Source of the DNA: Nannocystis pusilla | GTDB taxonomy: Bacteria > Myxococcota_A > Polyangia > Nannocystales > Nannocystaceae | Direction of reading: 5' to 3' | Length of the DNA: 64,000 nucleotides | Assembly: GCF_026626665.1 (NCBI RefSeq) | Contig: NZ_JAPNKE010000002.1 | Span: forward strand, 5,805,168 to 5,869,167 | Part shown: one piece after another, positions 1-9,506 of the stretch | Numbering within the stretch: the first letter of the stretch is position 1 | Layout of the letters: every line of letters starts with the position of its first letter | Position numbers and translations under genes: made by a program | The notes under the pieces: generated by a model | Databases searched by the model: none | Seen by the model: only the letters and a program-made list of their open reading frames with translations | Told to the model about the DNA's origin: nothing

Positions 1-679
1 CGAGCGCGCCGAGCCGGTAGTTGAGCGTCACCACCACCACGTCCTGCGCGGCCGCCAGCGCCGCCCCGTCGTACAGCGGGTCGTCGCTGCCGCCGGTCGC
101 GTTGCCCCCGCCGTGGATGAACACGAGGACAGGTCGCTCCCCGCCGCCGGTCGCCGGCGTCCACACGTTGAGCGTCAGGCAGTCCTCGTCGCCGAGCATC
201 GCCACCACGTCGCCCTGCGCGTTCTTCTCGACCTGCGGGCAGCGCGGTCCGAGCTCGTTCGCCGGCGTCAGTCCAGGCGCGCACAGGCGCGGCTCGGGCG
301 GGCGCAGGCGCAGGTCCCCGAGCGGCGGCTCGGCGTAGCGGATCCCGCGGAACGCGACGACGTCGGCGAGCTGCTGGCCCTCGAGCGCCCCGCCGGTCGT
401 CTGCACGATCGTCGGCCCCGGCGCGACGTCGGCCCCGCAGCCGCTCGGCCCGACGCTCGTCGGCGCGTCACCGGTGGAGTCCGGGCCCGTCAGCCCCGTC
501 GTCGATCCATGCGTGGTCGGCTCGGCGGTCGTCACCGGGCCCGAGGCATCGCCGGTCGCGCTCGTCGTCGTCATCGGCTCGAGCGCCGTCGAATCATCCG
601 TCCCGCTGCTCGACGCCGCGGTGCTGCAGCCGAGCACCGCGGTCGCCATCCACACCGCCCAACCTTCGCGCGTCGCCAT
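1..679 (-). CDS. Carboxylesterase family lipoprotein (3' end outside window)
   Basis: Secreted type-B carboxylesterase (alpha/beta hydrolase), about the first 225 residues. The ATG at 679 gives a signal peptide ending in lipobox AVLGC (Cys 18), then a Ser/Thr/Gly-rich linker to about residue 60. The family's N-terminal landmarks follow in order: FRGIRYAEPP, EDCLTLNVWTP, the oxyanion-hole segment FIHGGG and, at the window edge, LNYRLG. The nucleophile GxSxG motif and the rest of the triad lie beyond base 1, so activity cannot be judged. Expected to hydrolyse carboxylic esters at the cell surface; substrate unknown. No clear ribosome binding site is seen. The upstream 229 bases (680-908) hold no gene that I can see. 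Confidence 0.85.
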   Translation of the reverse strand, partial: MATREGWAVWMATAVLGCSTAASSSGTDDSTALEPMTTTSATGDASGPVTTAEPTTHGSTTGLTGPDSTGDAPTSVGPSGCGADVAPGPTIVQTTGGALEGQQLADVVAFRGIRYAEPPLGDLRLRPPEPRLCAPGLTPANELGPRCPQVEKNAQGDVVAMLGDEDCLTLNVWTPATGGGERPVLVFIHGGGNATGGSDDPLYDGAALAAAQDVVVVTLNYRLGAL

Positions 680-908
680 CGCCCGCAGGATGGCCGGCCG
701 CCTCTCGCCGCACAAGCGCGACGGCCTCGCGCCGCGCCGGAGGATCTCGTCGAGCGCCCGAACCCGCCCGCGCGCGGACCTCTCCTCGCGCGGCGACCTC
801 GCTCGGTCGCACGGCCGCTCCAGCGTGTTCAGCGAGGCGGGCGGACGCAGGCGGCGCACCCTGCTCCAGCGCTGTGCGGTTCGACTCTCGAGCCGGCCGC
901 ACCCGCTG

Positions 909-1226
909 TCACAACAACGAACCCGAGCGCGCGGTGCACGACCACGCGCCGAAGAACGTGTACTCGCGCTTGCACTCCGCCAGATACGACCCGCCCTTGG
1001 TCTGGAACTGGTAGGTCCGCCCGGTGACGCCGGTCGAGTGCCCGTTCGGCTCGGCGTTGCCCGCCAGCTTGCACGCCTCCGGCGTCTGGTTGAGCGCCTT
1101 GCACACCGCGTTGCGCGCCTCGCCCTGCGTCTCGCGGAAGTTCTGCGCATTCACGTACCCCTGGTAGCCGATGAACAGCGAGATCGCGAAGATGAGGTAC
1201 CAAATGAACTGGCGCATGGCGGGCAT
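909..1226 (-). CDS. Small single-pass membrane or exported protein, unknown function
   Basis: 105 residues. A hydrophobic N-terminal segment (about residues 5-25, FIWYLIFAISLFIGYQGYV) acts as a membrane anchor or uncleaved signal. The rest is a small soluble domain with four cysteines (VCKALN, EACKLAG, AECKRE, WSCTAR), compatible with two disulfides outside the cytoplasm. A start at the internal ATG at 1217 (MRQF) is equally possible. Codon use is typical of the region and the frame is the only one here with a membrane segment. No family recognised. Confidence 0.6.
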   Translation of the reverse strand: MPAMRQFIWYLIFAISLFIGYQGYVNAQNFRETQGEARNAVCKALNQTPEACKLAGNAEPNGHSTGVTGRTYQFQTKGGSYLAECKREYTFFGAWSCTARSGSLL

Positions 1227-1314
1227 GGTCGCACATCGCTCGCGCCCGCGACAGCCCCCCGAACCGCGTTCGACCCCGACGCGGCCGCAGCGCTGCGGCC
1301 CCTTGCCACCGGAC

Positions 1315-2349
1315 TCAGAAGCGCACCGTCAGGCGCAGCGTCCCGAGCAGATAGCCCGGCGTGAGGTTCAGCGACTTCAACTCGGCGAAGCGGACGTTGT
1401 AGCGGAACTGGGCCCCGAAGCTCAGGTGCCGCCGCACCAGCAGATCGACCGCCAGGCCGAGGTACATCTCGCCGATCGTCGTGACCTCGCAGATCCGCGC
1501 GCTGTTGCACTTCAGCCCGACGTCACACGCACCGTTGGCCATACACGCTTCGCCGCGCTGCCCCGTCACCCCGCCCGTGGGCGTCACCACCCGCAGGCCC
1601 GCCACCCCGACCTCGATCAGCGGCAGGAAGCGCCCCAGGTCGAGCGCGAACACCGGACCGACGCCGTAGCTCATCACGTGAATCGTGCCCGGCGGCGCCG
1701 TGCGCACGACCTCCATGTCCATCTGCGCCCGCTCCTCGCCGACCGGGTGCCCCGAATAGACCCCCATCGCGCGCACCCAGATCCAGCGCCACGCCTGCAC
1801 GTCGAACTCCGCGCCCACGCCCGCCCCGTGCAGCCGCGGCGCCTGGTTGTTGCCCGTCGTGCGGCCCTGGAACGGCAGCCGCAACATCGCGTAGGTCGGC
1901 GCGACCGTCAGCGCGAACCGCCGCCGCGCCGACCACCCCTGACGAATGTCGGGCCGGGTGCGCGGCGGCGCGGTGCCGATCTGATTGTTCGGCGGCCGCA
2001 TGAATGGGGCGTCGTTCGGATCGATCGGCGGCGGGGGCACCTCGTCCGCCGCCAGACTCTGCACATTCGCGGTCCCATCATTCGCGCGCCCAGCGGCCGG
2101 CGCGACCCGGGGCCGCGTCTCGACAGGCTTCGCCTCGCCCTGCGACGCCGCCGGCTTCGCCTCGCCCTGCGGTGCCGTCGCGCCCGACTCCACCGGGCCA
2201 GCGTCCGCGTCGGCCTGCCCCTCGGCCTCGGTCGTCGGCGGCTCCCACGGCGGCAACTCGGCCGCCTCGGCCGCCGCGGACATCCCCAGCACGAAGACCA
2301 GCGCCGCGAGCGAGTGCCGCCCGGATCCCTGTGTGCGCACGCCGGGCAA
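1315..2349 (-). CDS. Putative outer-membrane beta-barrel protein
   Basis: 344 residues: signal peptide (about residues 9-29, ending near AEA), a Glu/Ala/Pro-rich linker to about residue 125, then alternating amphipathic strands ending in LGTLRLTVRF, a C-terminal Phe signature of outer-membrane barrels. Cysteines cluster in one loop (ACMANGACDVGLKCNSARICEV), suggesting a disulfide-bonded external loop. Start is uncertain: TTG at 2349 or GTG at 2340; a -10-like TAGCCT lies at 2359-2364. Function unknown; assignment as a barrel is inference from composition and terminus. Confidence 0.65.
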   Translation of the reverse strand: MPGVRTQGSGRHSLAALVFVLGMSAAAEAAELPPWEPPTTEAEGQADADAGPVESGATAPQGEAKPAASQGEAKPVETRPRVAPAAGRANDGTANVQSLAADEVPPPPIDPNDAPFMRPPNNQIGTAPPRTRPDIRQGWSARRRFALTVAPTYAMLRLPFQGRTTGNNQAPRLHGAGVGAEFDVQAWRWIWVRAMGVYSGHPVGEERAQMDMEVVRTAPPGTIHVMSYGVGPVFALDLGRFLPLIEVGVAGLRVVTPTGGVTGQRGEACMANGACDVGLKCNSARICEVTTIGEMYLGLAVDLLVRRHLSFGAQFRYNVRFAELKSLNLTPGYLLGTLRLTVRF

Positions 2350-2873
2350 TCCTGCCCCAGGCTACCACGTCGCCGCTCCGCGCGTGAACCGCTCGCCGAG
2401 CCCCGTGTAGGGTAAAATCCCACCGGCTATCAGAAAGCCTCCCCGGCTCCGTGCACGGCCGAATTCCGCCCCCACGAGCCGCCGGCAAAGCAGCCTCTCG
2501 CGGACCCGCCGCCCCTCGCGCCCGCAAGGGACCGACCCGATTCGGAGCGGGTAGCTCTACGAACATGTCCCCGAGGACATGCTTAAAAAACCTTCTCTCT
2601 CAAACATGTCCTTTTTGACATGTTCATTCAGACATGTTCTGAAGCATCGAACGGTCGAACGATCGAGGCGCGACGGCCCGCCGAGGGGGCACGCTCACCG
2701 ACGCCCAGACCAGGCACCCCGACCGAGGTCCCACCCTGCACGCGCGAACCGCTCCATCCGGTGCCGTCGGCCTCTCCTCGACAACCTCGCATCGCCCCTT
2801 GCTCGTCGCATGCGCGCCCCGAACGAGCTCCGAGCGGCTCGCGCGAATCTGCTGCGCCCGCGATACTCTCGCC
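2350..2873. other. Intergenic region with hairpin-repeat cluster
   Basis: About 520 bases with no convincing gene; the overlapping frames have the arginine-rich composition of shadows. It lies between the start of the barrel gene and the end of the SGNH gene. Its main content is the inverted-repeat cluster at 2564-2640, the most AT-rich part of the interval. Confidence 0.5.
2564..2640. repeat. Cluster of CATGTCC/GGACATG hairpins
   Basis: Two perfect inverted repeats and a third half. CATGTCC (2564-2570) pairs with GGACATG (2575-2581) over loop CCGA. AACATGTC (2603-2610) pairs with GACATGTT (2617-2624) over a T-rich loop. GACATGTTC follows at 2631. Runs of A and T flank the stems, unusual here. 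Member of the dispersed family seen throughout the window; could act as a terminator or a REP-like element. Confidence 0.75.
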
Positions 2874-5064
2874 TCACCCCTCGCTCACGCACACCGCAGC
2901 CCCGTGCCACGCCGTGCAGCGGCCTTTTTCGCACGGGTTCTCCTCGTCGCACGACGTGAAGCAGGCGTTGCTCGCGAACGCATGCACCTGTCCTTCCGGA
3001 CAGCCCGGCGCGAACAGCGGGTCATGGCGCACGCACCCCAGCAGCGCCTCGCAGGCCTCCTCTCCCGCCCCGGAGTGTGCCGCCTCGCACGCCGGGAACA
3101 GCGCGGCGTCGCCCCACATCTCGTCGCAGACATCGCAGCGACACAGCGCGTCGGGCGGCCGCGTGAACGTCAGCCGCCGCTCCGGCGCCTCCGGACGCGC
3201 CCTCACCTCGACCTGCAGGCGCTCGCCTTGCCAGCGGATCTGCAACTCACCGCCGCCGTCGAGCCGATACAGATGCGCCATCAACGGCGCCCCGACAACC
3301 AGCGGCGTCACCAGCGTCATCCCCGTCGCCGTCGTCATGCGCATCGCCGCCGGCGAGCCCCCTTCGATCACCTCGATCTCGCGGACCGGCTCGACATCGT
3401 CGGGCGCCGACAGCCGCAGCTTGAGCCAGCCGCCGAGGTGCTGCGCCGTGCCGGTCGCCCACCCTGCGAACGGCACCGCCTCCGCCGCCTCCCACGCCCG
3501 CTGCGTCGGCGCGTAACCTGTCCCTTGGGGCATCCCCGGCTCCGGCGCCCGCGGCGGCAGCGGTCGCCCCAGCCGCTCGGCCAGCACCTCCGCGACTGCC
3601 TCGTGGCCGCGCGCGCTCATGTGAAAATCCCCGTCGAGGAACGCCCCCGGCTGAGCTGCGCGCAGCGCCGCGGTCGCGTCGACGCTGCGGATCCGCAGCG
3701 CCTCCGCCTCGGCCACCAGATCGGTCAGCAAGCTCTGCGACGACCGCATGTCGGGCCCTTGCGCGACCCCGTACTTCGCCCACTCTCCCCCGTCGACCTG
3801 CACGTCGAGCGGCAGCGCCACCACCACCAGCTCAGCCCCGTGGCTCGCGCACAGCGCCTGGAACTCCGCCAGATACGCCGCGAACACCGACTCCGGCCGC
3901 AGCCTGGGCGCGCTGCGGGCCAGCTCCACCATCACCGCCTCGCGCGACTCGGTCAGCGTCGCCGCGGCCGCCTGCAGCTCGCGCAGCCGGGCCGCCTGCG
4001 CCCTGACGAGCTTCCGCTGCTGCCTTTAAAAGCCTCGCGAACAGCCACCGCGTGACGGAAGAGCTCTGCAGTCCGCGCCATCGATCGCCCGCTCACTGCC
4101 TTCCGACCGTCGACGATGTCACCCGGCCGACCTGCTTCATCGCGCCAGAACTGCTCCGAATCGCCGGCCCGCGACACCTCCGCGAGCGCGCGCTGCCCAT
4201 CCTGCTGCCCCCGCAGCTCGTCCTCCGCCTCGACTTGCGCGCGCGAAGCCCCGCGACGCTCGCCCGGCGCCGCCGCCCCCTCCTGCGCCTGCGTCCGCAC
4301 GCTCGCGGGCACGAGGTCCTCCCAGCCGCCCTCCGACGGCGTCCCCGGATCGAGCAGCCCCCCGCCTCGCCGCGATTCGTCGCGCGCCCATACAGCCACC
4401 GGCGCAACGCATACACCGCGTGCGACCGCGACATCAGCCACCCCCGCCCCGGGAACTGCGTCACCTCGTCCGGCATCGTCTCGCGCCGCACCGCCCAGCC
4501 GTCCCACACCGCGTGCCGCTCGCCGTTGGCCCGTGCCAGCTCGAACGGGTCGTCGACGAAGTCGAGCACCACCACCACGGTCTCGGGCCGACGCCGTCCC
4601 AACAGCTCGCGTGCGACCTCGAGGTACTCGCGCGGCCCGTAGGTCGGCACCCCCGCCCCGATCACCGGGCGACCTGTCCTTTCAGCCAGCCTGCTCGCCA
4701 GCGTCTCCCCATCCTCGACCCCGAGCCCGAACACCTGCGAATCGCCGACCACCACGATCTCGCGGCGCTGCGGCGGCTCGGGCCAGTCGGCCCCGCGATA
4801 GCCGCTGGCGTTGACGTGAATCGTCGTCCGCGGATTGCCGCCCAGCTTGAACCGCATCGACGCGCCCGGCTGCAGCCGCACCCCGAGCCGCGGATCTTCC
4901 ACATACAAATTCACGTGCGGAAATGCCCCCTCGTCGCGCGCCCGGAATGCGCACTCCGTGGCCGCCAGCCCCAGCCCCAGCCCCGCCACGATCAGCGCCG
5001 CGATCCGTCGCCGACGCCGGCGACGATCGGCAGCGGGCTGCGGTGCGCGCGGACCTTGAGGCAT
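2874..5064 (-). CDS. SGNH/GDSL hydrolase-like secreted protein with Cys-rich tail (two apparent frameshifts)
   Basis: About 730 residues once two frame breaks are repaired. An N-terminal membrane segment (about 20-38, IAALIVAGLGLGLAATEC) leads to an SGNH hydrolase domain: VVVGDSQVFGLG carries the catalytic Ser in a GDS motif, and the late DGDFHMSARGHEA supplies the Asp/His pair, as in AlgX/AlgJ-like O-acetyl-transfer enzymes. The last 90 residues hold many cysteines, suggesting an extracytoplasmic disulfide domain. Frame breaks lie at the C-run 4358-4363 (one base short) and at TTT 4025-4027 (one base short); restoring one base in each joins GEAGG to LLDPGTP and EAFK to RQQRKL. Probably consensus errors. 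A TGTCC/GGACA hairpin lies inside the frame near 2990. Substrate unknown; polysaccharide acyl transfer or esterase activity is inference. Confidence 0.75.
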
Positions 5065-5171
5065 GGGCGGAGGCCGCGCGGACCTTCGACGCCGCGAGGA
5101 CCTCGCACCTTAGCACCGATGGCGCCGACCCGCGAGCCGCCGCGGCGCCGCGCCCGCTGCCCTCATTGCCG

Positions 5172-6188
5172 CTACGGGCAATTCATCGACGTGACCGTCT
5201 GGCCCTGCGTCGGCACCCCGCACTCGACGAAGCTGAGCGCGATCGACTGACACTTCGCCTGCCCGCAATTCTCCTGCCGCATCACGTGCGCGTGCGGCCC
5301 CGTCGAGTAGCCGGTCGAGCCCGACAGCCCGATCGTCTGCCCGCGCGTCACCACCTGCCCGAGCGACACGTGGACCTCGTTGAGGTGCTTGTAATAGCTC
5401 GACGTATTGTCGCCGTGCAGGATCACCACCAGGTTGCCGTACGGCCCGCACTCCGGCCCGCCGCCGTCGTAGCAGGGGTCGCCGGGCCCGGTCTCGTCGA
5501 AGATGTGGTGGACCGTGCCGTCGGCCATCGCCAGCAGCGGCGTCCCCAGCCCGAGCCCGAAGTCGAACGCGTAGAAGTCCTTGCCCTGGTGGCTGACGCC
5601 GCCGTCGTTGCCCTGCGTGATCTTGGCCGACATCCCGCACGTCAGCGGCAAGAAATAGCCCTCCGGCGGGGCCGGCGGCTCGTCCGTCGTGCAGGCCACG
5701 AAGCCCGAGAACACGAAGCCGTCGGGTCCGGCGATCTGATACCACAACGAGTTGCCGTCGATCGCCTCCCCCGCGACCGCCGCCACGGTCTCCACCAATT
5801 GACCGTTGGCCAGCGTCGCCACCGGCTCCTCGGCCGTCGACGGCGACGGCCGCACGTTCAGCACCTCGCCGGCCGGCACCATCACGCGCAGCCGCGGGCA
5901 GTCCGCCAGCGGATCGCCGGTCGTCGTCGACGTCGTCGACGCGAGCCCGCCGTCGCTCGTGGTGGTCGTCGCCTCGCCGCTCGTGCTCGCGGTCGGCGAG
6001 CCGGTCATCCACGCGTCGCTGATCGGGCCGGGGCCCTCGCCGCCGCTGCTCGTCGTCAGCGCCTCGGCGGTGGTCTCGACCGGGCCGGGGAACGTCGTCG
6101 AGATCGGGCCGGCGCTGGTGAGCAGCGGTTGAGAATCGCCGCACGCGACGATCGTGAATGCGAGCAACCAGCGGCGTTCGAGGCGCAT
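5172..6188 (-). CDS. M23 family metallopeptidase lipoprotein with SH3-like domain
   Basis: 338 residues. Signal peptide with lipobox TIVAC (Cys at about 16), a Thr/Ser-rich linker to about residue 85, an SH3b-like domain (about 85-160; LNVRPSPSTAEEPVATL and LWYQIAGPDGFVFSGF) and a C-terminal peptidase M23/lysostaphin-type fold. Zinc-site landmarks are HQGKDFYAFDF (H and D) and GPHAHVMRQ (HxH). Likely cuts peptidoglycan cross-links from the outer-membrane face or acts on prey walls; the target is inference. Six or more cysteines in the peptidase domain suggest disulfides. Downstream gap of 107 bases before the SGNH gene. Confidence 0.85.
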   Translation of the reverse strand: MRLERRWLLAFTIVACGDSQPLLTSAGPISTTFPGPVETTAEALTTSSGGEGPGPISDAWMTGSPTASTSGEATTTTSDGGLASTTSTTTGDPLADCPRLRVMVPAGEVLNVRPSPSTAEEPVATLANGQLVETVAAVAGEAIDGNSLWYQIAGPDGFVFSGFVACTTDEPPAPPEGYFLPLTCGMSAKITQGNDGGVSHQGKDFYAFDFGLGLGTPLLAMADGTVHHIFDETGPGDPCYDGGGPECGPYGNLVVILHGDNTSSYYKHLNEVHVSLGQVVTRGQTIGLSGSTGYSTGPHAHVMRQENCGQAKCQSIALSFVECGVPTQGQTVTSMNCP

Positions 6189-6332
6189 GTTCTCGGGTTA
6201 CCGGATCGCCCGCGCGATTTCAAGCGTCGATGCATCCACATCGACCTCTCAGCCGCGGGGCCGGACCCTCGCGTGAGGCCCTCACCGACGCGGGGTCCCC
6301 GGGCCCCGTGTTAGGCTCCGCGGCTGAACGGG

Positions 6333-7157
6333 ATGCTCGCACCACAGCGATTTTTCATCACCGGATGTGCCAGCGGCATCGGTCGTCACGCCGCCGACGT
6401 CCTCCTCGCGGCCGGCCACACCGTATTCGCCACCGATGTCCGGCTGGAGCCGCTGCGGGACTTCGCCGCCGCGCGCGAGTGGCCCGGCGAGCGCGCCCAC
6501 TGTCGCGGCCTCGACGTGCGCGACCCGGTCGCCTGGGAGGCCGTGTTCGACGAGGCCACGCAGGTCATGGGCGGCGTCGACGTCCTGCTCAACGTCGCCG
6601 GCTATCTCAAGCCCGGCTACTGTCTCGAGGCCGATCCGCTCGAGGTCGATCGTCACTTCGACATCAACACGAAGGGCGTCGTCCACGGCACCCGCGTCGC
6701 CGCCCGCCACATGGTCGCGCGCGGCCGCGGCCACATCATCAACGTCGCCTCGCTCGCCAGCCTCGCCCCGGTCCCCGGCATCGCCCTCTACAGCGCCTCC
6801 AAGTACGCGGTGCGGGCCTTCTCGCTGGCGGCAGCCCAGGAGCTGCGCCCGCGCGGCGTGGCCCTCACCGTCGTCTGTCCCGACGCCGTGCAGACCCCCA
6901 TGCTCGACCTCCAGCTCCACTACGGCGAGGCCGAGCTGACCTTCTCCGGCTCGCGCCTGCTCACCCCCGACGACGTCGTGCGCGCCATCGTCGACGAGGT
7001 CCTGCCGCGCCGCCCGCTCCTCCTCGCCCTGCCGCGCTCGCGCGCCCTGCTCGCGCGGATCGCCGACCTGTTCCCGCGGACATCCCACTGGATCGAGCCG
7101 CTCCTGCGCAAGATCGGCCGCGCCCGCCAGCGACGCATGCGCGGCGAGCCCGGCTGA
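6333..7157 (+). CDS. SDR family oxidoreductase
   Basis: Short-chain dehydrogenase/reductase of 274 residues, normal for classical SDRs. The cofactor motif TGCASGIG is at 10-17, NVAG with the structural Asn at about 87-90, catalytic Ser140 and the YxxxK pair Tyr153/Lys157 (YSASK), followed by a PDAVQTPM segment typical of the family. ATDVR after beta-2 is compatible with NAD(H) binding. Starts with ATG; a -10-like TAGGCT lies at 6312-6317. Substrate cannot be told from sequence. A long imperfect inverted repeat (7170-7214) follows the stop. Confidence 0.9.
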   Translation: MLAPQRFFITGCASGIGRHAADVLLAAGHTVFATDVRLEPLRDFAAAREWPGERAHCRGLDVRDPVAWEAVFDEATQVMGGVDVLLNVAGYLKPGYCLEADPLEVDRHFDINTKGVVHGTRVAARHMVARGRGHIINVASLASLAPVPGIALYSASKYAVRAFSLAAAQELRPRGVALTVVCPDAVQTPMLDLQLHYGEAELTFSGSRLLTPDDVVRAIVDEVLPRRPLLLALPRSRALLARIADLFPRTSHWIEPLLRKIGRARQRRMRGEPG

Positions 7158-7169
7158 GGCCGCGCTTCG

Positions 7170-7214
7170 CATGTCCCGAGAGACAGCCGACATCGAGATG
7201 TCTCACGGGACATG
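7170..7214. terminator. 45-base inverted repeat after SDR gene
   Basis: CATGTCCCG at 7170-7178 pairs with CGGGACATG at 7206-7214, continued inward by GAGACA/TGTCTC after one A-A mismatch, with a 13-base loop. It starts 12 bases after the SDR stop codon. There is no U-tract. Longest-loop member of the CATGTCC hairpin family; terminator role inferred from position. Confidence 0.6.
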
Positions 7215-7285
7215 CCCCGAGCGCCATCTTCTTCACCCGATCACCTGTCCCATGAGCCAGCTCCATCCTCTCCCGTGAGCCCGTC

Positions 7286-7768
7286 ATGAGCACCGACGAC
7301 CCGCGCAAGACCCCGATCGCCGCCGCCGAAGCCCCGCCGCGCGTGCGGCCCAGCGTCTATCCGCCCGAGTTCGCCCGCCGGGTCGAGGGCCGGCTCAAGC
7401 GCCCGCTCGGCGACCTGTTCGGCCTCGTCAACTTCGGCGTCAACCACACCCGCCTGGCGCCGGGCTCGTGCAGCGCGCTGCGCCACGCCCACACGCGCCA
7501 GGACGAGTTCGTCTACGTCCTCGAGGGCCGCCCGACCCTCGTCACCGACGCCGGCGAGTTCGAGCTCGAGCCCGGCATGTGCATCGGCTTCCCGGCCGGC
7601 TCCGGCGAGGCCCACCACATCCTCAACCTCACCGACAGCGACGTCGCCCTGCTCGAGGTCGGCGACCGCACCCCCGGCGACGCCGTCAGCTACCCGACCG
7701 ACGACCTCGTCGGCATCTTCGAGGACGGCCGCTGGCACTTCACCCGCAAGGACGGCTCGGCCTACTGA
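7286..7768 (+). CDS. Cupin domain protein
   Basis: 160 residues with a single RmlC-type cupin barrel at about 50-130. Motif 1 is seen as SALRHAHTRQDEFVYVLEG (two His and a Glu for metal binding) and motif 2 as GMCIGFPAGSGEAHHILN. Such proteins are often small metalloenzymes or sugar/ligand-binding proteins; the specific reaction is unknown. A cytoplasmic location is likely because there is no signal peptide. Preceded by hairpin-family sequence at 7236-7250. Confidence 0.85.
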   Translation: MSTDDPRKTPIAAAEAPPRVRPSVYPPEFARRVEGRLKRPLGDLFGLVNFGVNHTRLAPGSCSALRHAHTRQDEFVYVLEGRPTLVTDAGEFELEPGMCIGFPAGSGEAHHILNLTDSDVALLEVGDRTPGDAVSYPTDDLVGIFEDGRWHFTRKDGSAY

Positions 7769-7851
7769 GCGCCGCGCGAGCGGGCGGCCCCGGCCGGCTC
7801 GCACGCGCCGCCCGCCGCGAGCTCCGCCTCGCCCCGCCTGCACCGGCTCTC

Positions 7852-7878
7852 GGGGACATGACCCGACGCACATGTCCC
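7852..7878. repeat. GGGACATG/CATGTCCC inverted repeat
   Basis: GGGACATG at 7853-7860 and CATGTCCC at 7871-7878 form an 8-base-pair stem over a 10-base spacer. Located about 85 bases after the cupin stop. Reversed-arm orientation (GGACATG first) relative to most family members. Confidence 0.6.
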
Positions 7879-7993
7879 TCCAGCCATCCCGCGTCCGCCG
7901 CGAAGCGCGCGGCGCCGTGGGACCGCGAGCCGCGCGCGCCGCAGAAAGCTCGAAGGCCGTCCGACCCGCGGAGCGGGAGGACGGCCTCGAACG

Positions 7994-8083
7994 TGGCGGA
8001 ATGGGAGGGATTCGAACCCTCGGTAGAGTTTCCCCTACACAGGTTTAGCAAACCTGCGCCTTCAGCCTCTCGGCCACCATTCC
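7994..8083 (-). tRNA. tRNA-Ser (GCT)
   Basis: Reading the minus strand: acceptor GGAATGG, D-arm with GAGAGGCTGAAGGC, anticodon loop TTTGCTAAA with GCT flanked by a perfect stem, long variable arm typical of a class II tRNA, T-arm GAGGGTTCGAATCCCTC, acceptor 3' half CCATTCC and discriminator G. CCA is encoded at 7994-7996. It reads serine codons AGC/AGU. Confidence 0.95.
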
Positions 8084-8253
8084 ATGCGCAGTCAGGTTGT
8101 CGGACGCCGCGGTCCCGGGGTCCCGCGGGGCCTCGGAACCTAGCCGCATCGCTCGCCGGTTGCAAGGGTGAAGGCACGGGCCAAGGTCACACCCCGACCG
8201 ACAGCACAGCGTCTCCTTGTAGGATCTGGCGCCCCCGGCCACACTGAGCGCAA

Positions 8254-9015
8254 GTGTCCGCCGCCGTCAGAGATCGGATCGCCGTCGTCACCAGCGAGAT
8301 CGTCACCGCGGTCGGCTGCTTCGCCGCCGGTCTGGTCGTGATCCTGGGGATCCCCGGGGTCGCCGACGGCCTGCGGGCGGCGATCCAGGCGCTGTTCGGC
8401 CGCCCGGTCCTGCCGCCGGACCAGGCCAAGGTCGCCCTCTCGCTGGCGCTGACCCCGATCGCCACCCTCTTCGGCGCCCTCCTTTACGACCGCCTCGGCC
8501 GCGTCATCGAGCCCGGGCCGCTGCCGCCCCTCGTGCCGGCCGCGCAGCTGCCCCGCCTGCCCCGGGCGGCGACGATCTCCCTCGTCTACCTCGGCGCCGC
8601 CGTGGTCGGCAGCTACACCCTCGGCTTCCTCATGCAGCTGCTGGGTGCGCCGGTCGCCGAACAACCGCTCGTGCTCGACCTGGTGGCCGCCGGCGGCCCG
8701 GCCCTCAGTAGCCTGGTGTTCTCGGCCCTGGTGCTGGCCCCGCTCGGCGAGGAGCTGTTCTTCCGCGGCTTGCTGTTCCGGCGGGTCGCCCACCGCGCCG
8801 GCATGTGGCCGGGGCTCGCCACCTCGGCCCTGCTGTTCGCCGTCTTCCACGGCAACATCCACGGCCTGGTCATCTATTTCTGGCTGGGCCTGGTGTTCGC
8901 CGGGGCCTACGTCGCCACCGGCCGGCTGTCATGCGCCGTCGCCGTCCACTTCGGCAACAACGCCATCACCCTCCTCGCCCTCCTGACCGAGCGAGCGACC
9001 GGCGGCCAGAGCTGA
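8254..9015 (+). CDS. CPBP family intramembrane metalloprotease
   Basis: 253 residues starting at GTG, with about six membrane helices. The CPBP (Abi/CAAX protease-like) signature is complete: motif 1 GEELFFRGLLFRR (Glu-Glu and Arg), motif 2 LLFAVFHGNIHG (His) and motif 3 AVAVHFGNN (His and Asn). These residues form a membrane-embedded glutamyl/metal protease site; relatives cleave prenylated proteins or contribute to peptide export and immunity, but the substrate here is unknown. Flanked by tRNA genes on either side. Confidence 0.88.
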   Translation: MSAAVRDRIAVVTSEIVTAVGCFAAGLVVILGIPGVADGLRAAIQALFGRPVLPPDQAKVALSLALTPIATLFGALLYDRLGRVIEPGPLPPLVPAAQLPRLPRAATISLVYLGAAVVGSYTLGFLMQLLGAPVAEQPLVLDLVAAGGPALSSLVFSALVLAPLGEELFFRGLLFRRVAHRAGMWPGLATSALLFAVFHGNIHGLVIYFWLGLVFAGAYVATGRLSCAVAVHFGNNAITLLALLTERATGGQS

Positions 9016-9117
9016 AAACCTGTGACCTAGCGCTCGTTTTTATCGCGCCGAAAGTCTTGCTCCCGCCCCCGGACCTTGATAGGTTTCGCCGCCCCTGCAC
9101 CACCCCTGCAGGGCTTT

Positions 9118-9191
<74 letters not shown>

Positions 9192-9193
9192 CT

Positions 9194-9226
9194 GCGAGAG
9201 AGGCCCCCAAGCGGGGCCTCTCTCGC
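9194..9226 (+). terminator. Intrinsic terminator of tRNA-Arg
   Basis: GCGAGAGAGGCCCC at 9194-9207 and GGGGCCTCTCTCGC at 9213-9226 form a perfect 14-base-pair stem with a 5-base loop, followed by TTTCT. Starts 2 bases after the tRNA. It is the most conventional Rho-independent terminator in the window and is unrelated to the CATGTCC family. Confidence 0.85.
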
Positions 9227-9352
9227 TTTCTGCGCGCGCAGATCTCGGCGGGACCTGCCCGTCAGGACAGGCGCTCGCCGGTCGATCGTCCGGGCGCGCG
9301 CCGCGTCCGCGACCGCCGACCTTCGCGTCGCTCCGTTACATGACTCTTCGGA

Positions 9353-9370
9353 CATGTTCATAAGAACATG
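9353..9370. repeat. CATGTTC/GAACATG hairpin
   Basis: CATGTTC (9353-9359), loop ATAA, GAACATG (9364-9370): perfect 7-base-pair stem. A GGACATG half-site overlaps its left arm and further family fragments occur at 9338 and 9254. The 280-base interval 9227-9506 holds no gene otherwise. Confidence 0.65.
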
Positions 9371-9506
9371 ACTGAACGGTCATCCCGCTTCGCTCCAGCA
9401 CGCGTCGCGACGATGTCACCTGCGGGGAGGCTCGCGCGCCGCGTGGGGCCACTTGCCCACTGGCGCGCGTCGCCGCCCCGGTGGTAGATTTTCGCGCACA
9501 CCACCT

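Noticed and set aside
4020..4032. Programmed -1 frameshift at TTTTAAA in the SGNH gene
   Set aside because: The same genes show other breaks at G, C and T runs, all explained by missing homopolymer bases; no downstream pseudoknot is needed.
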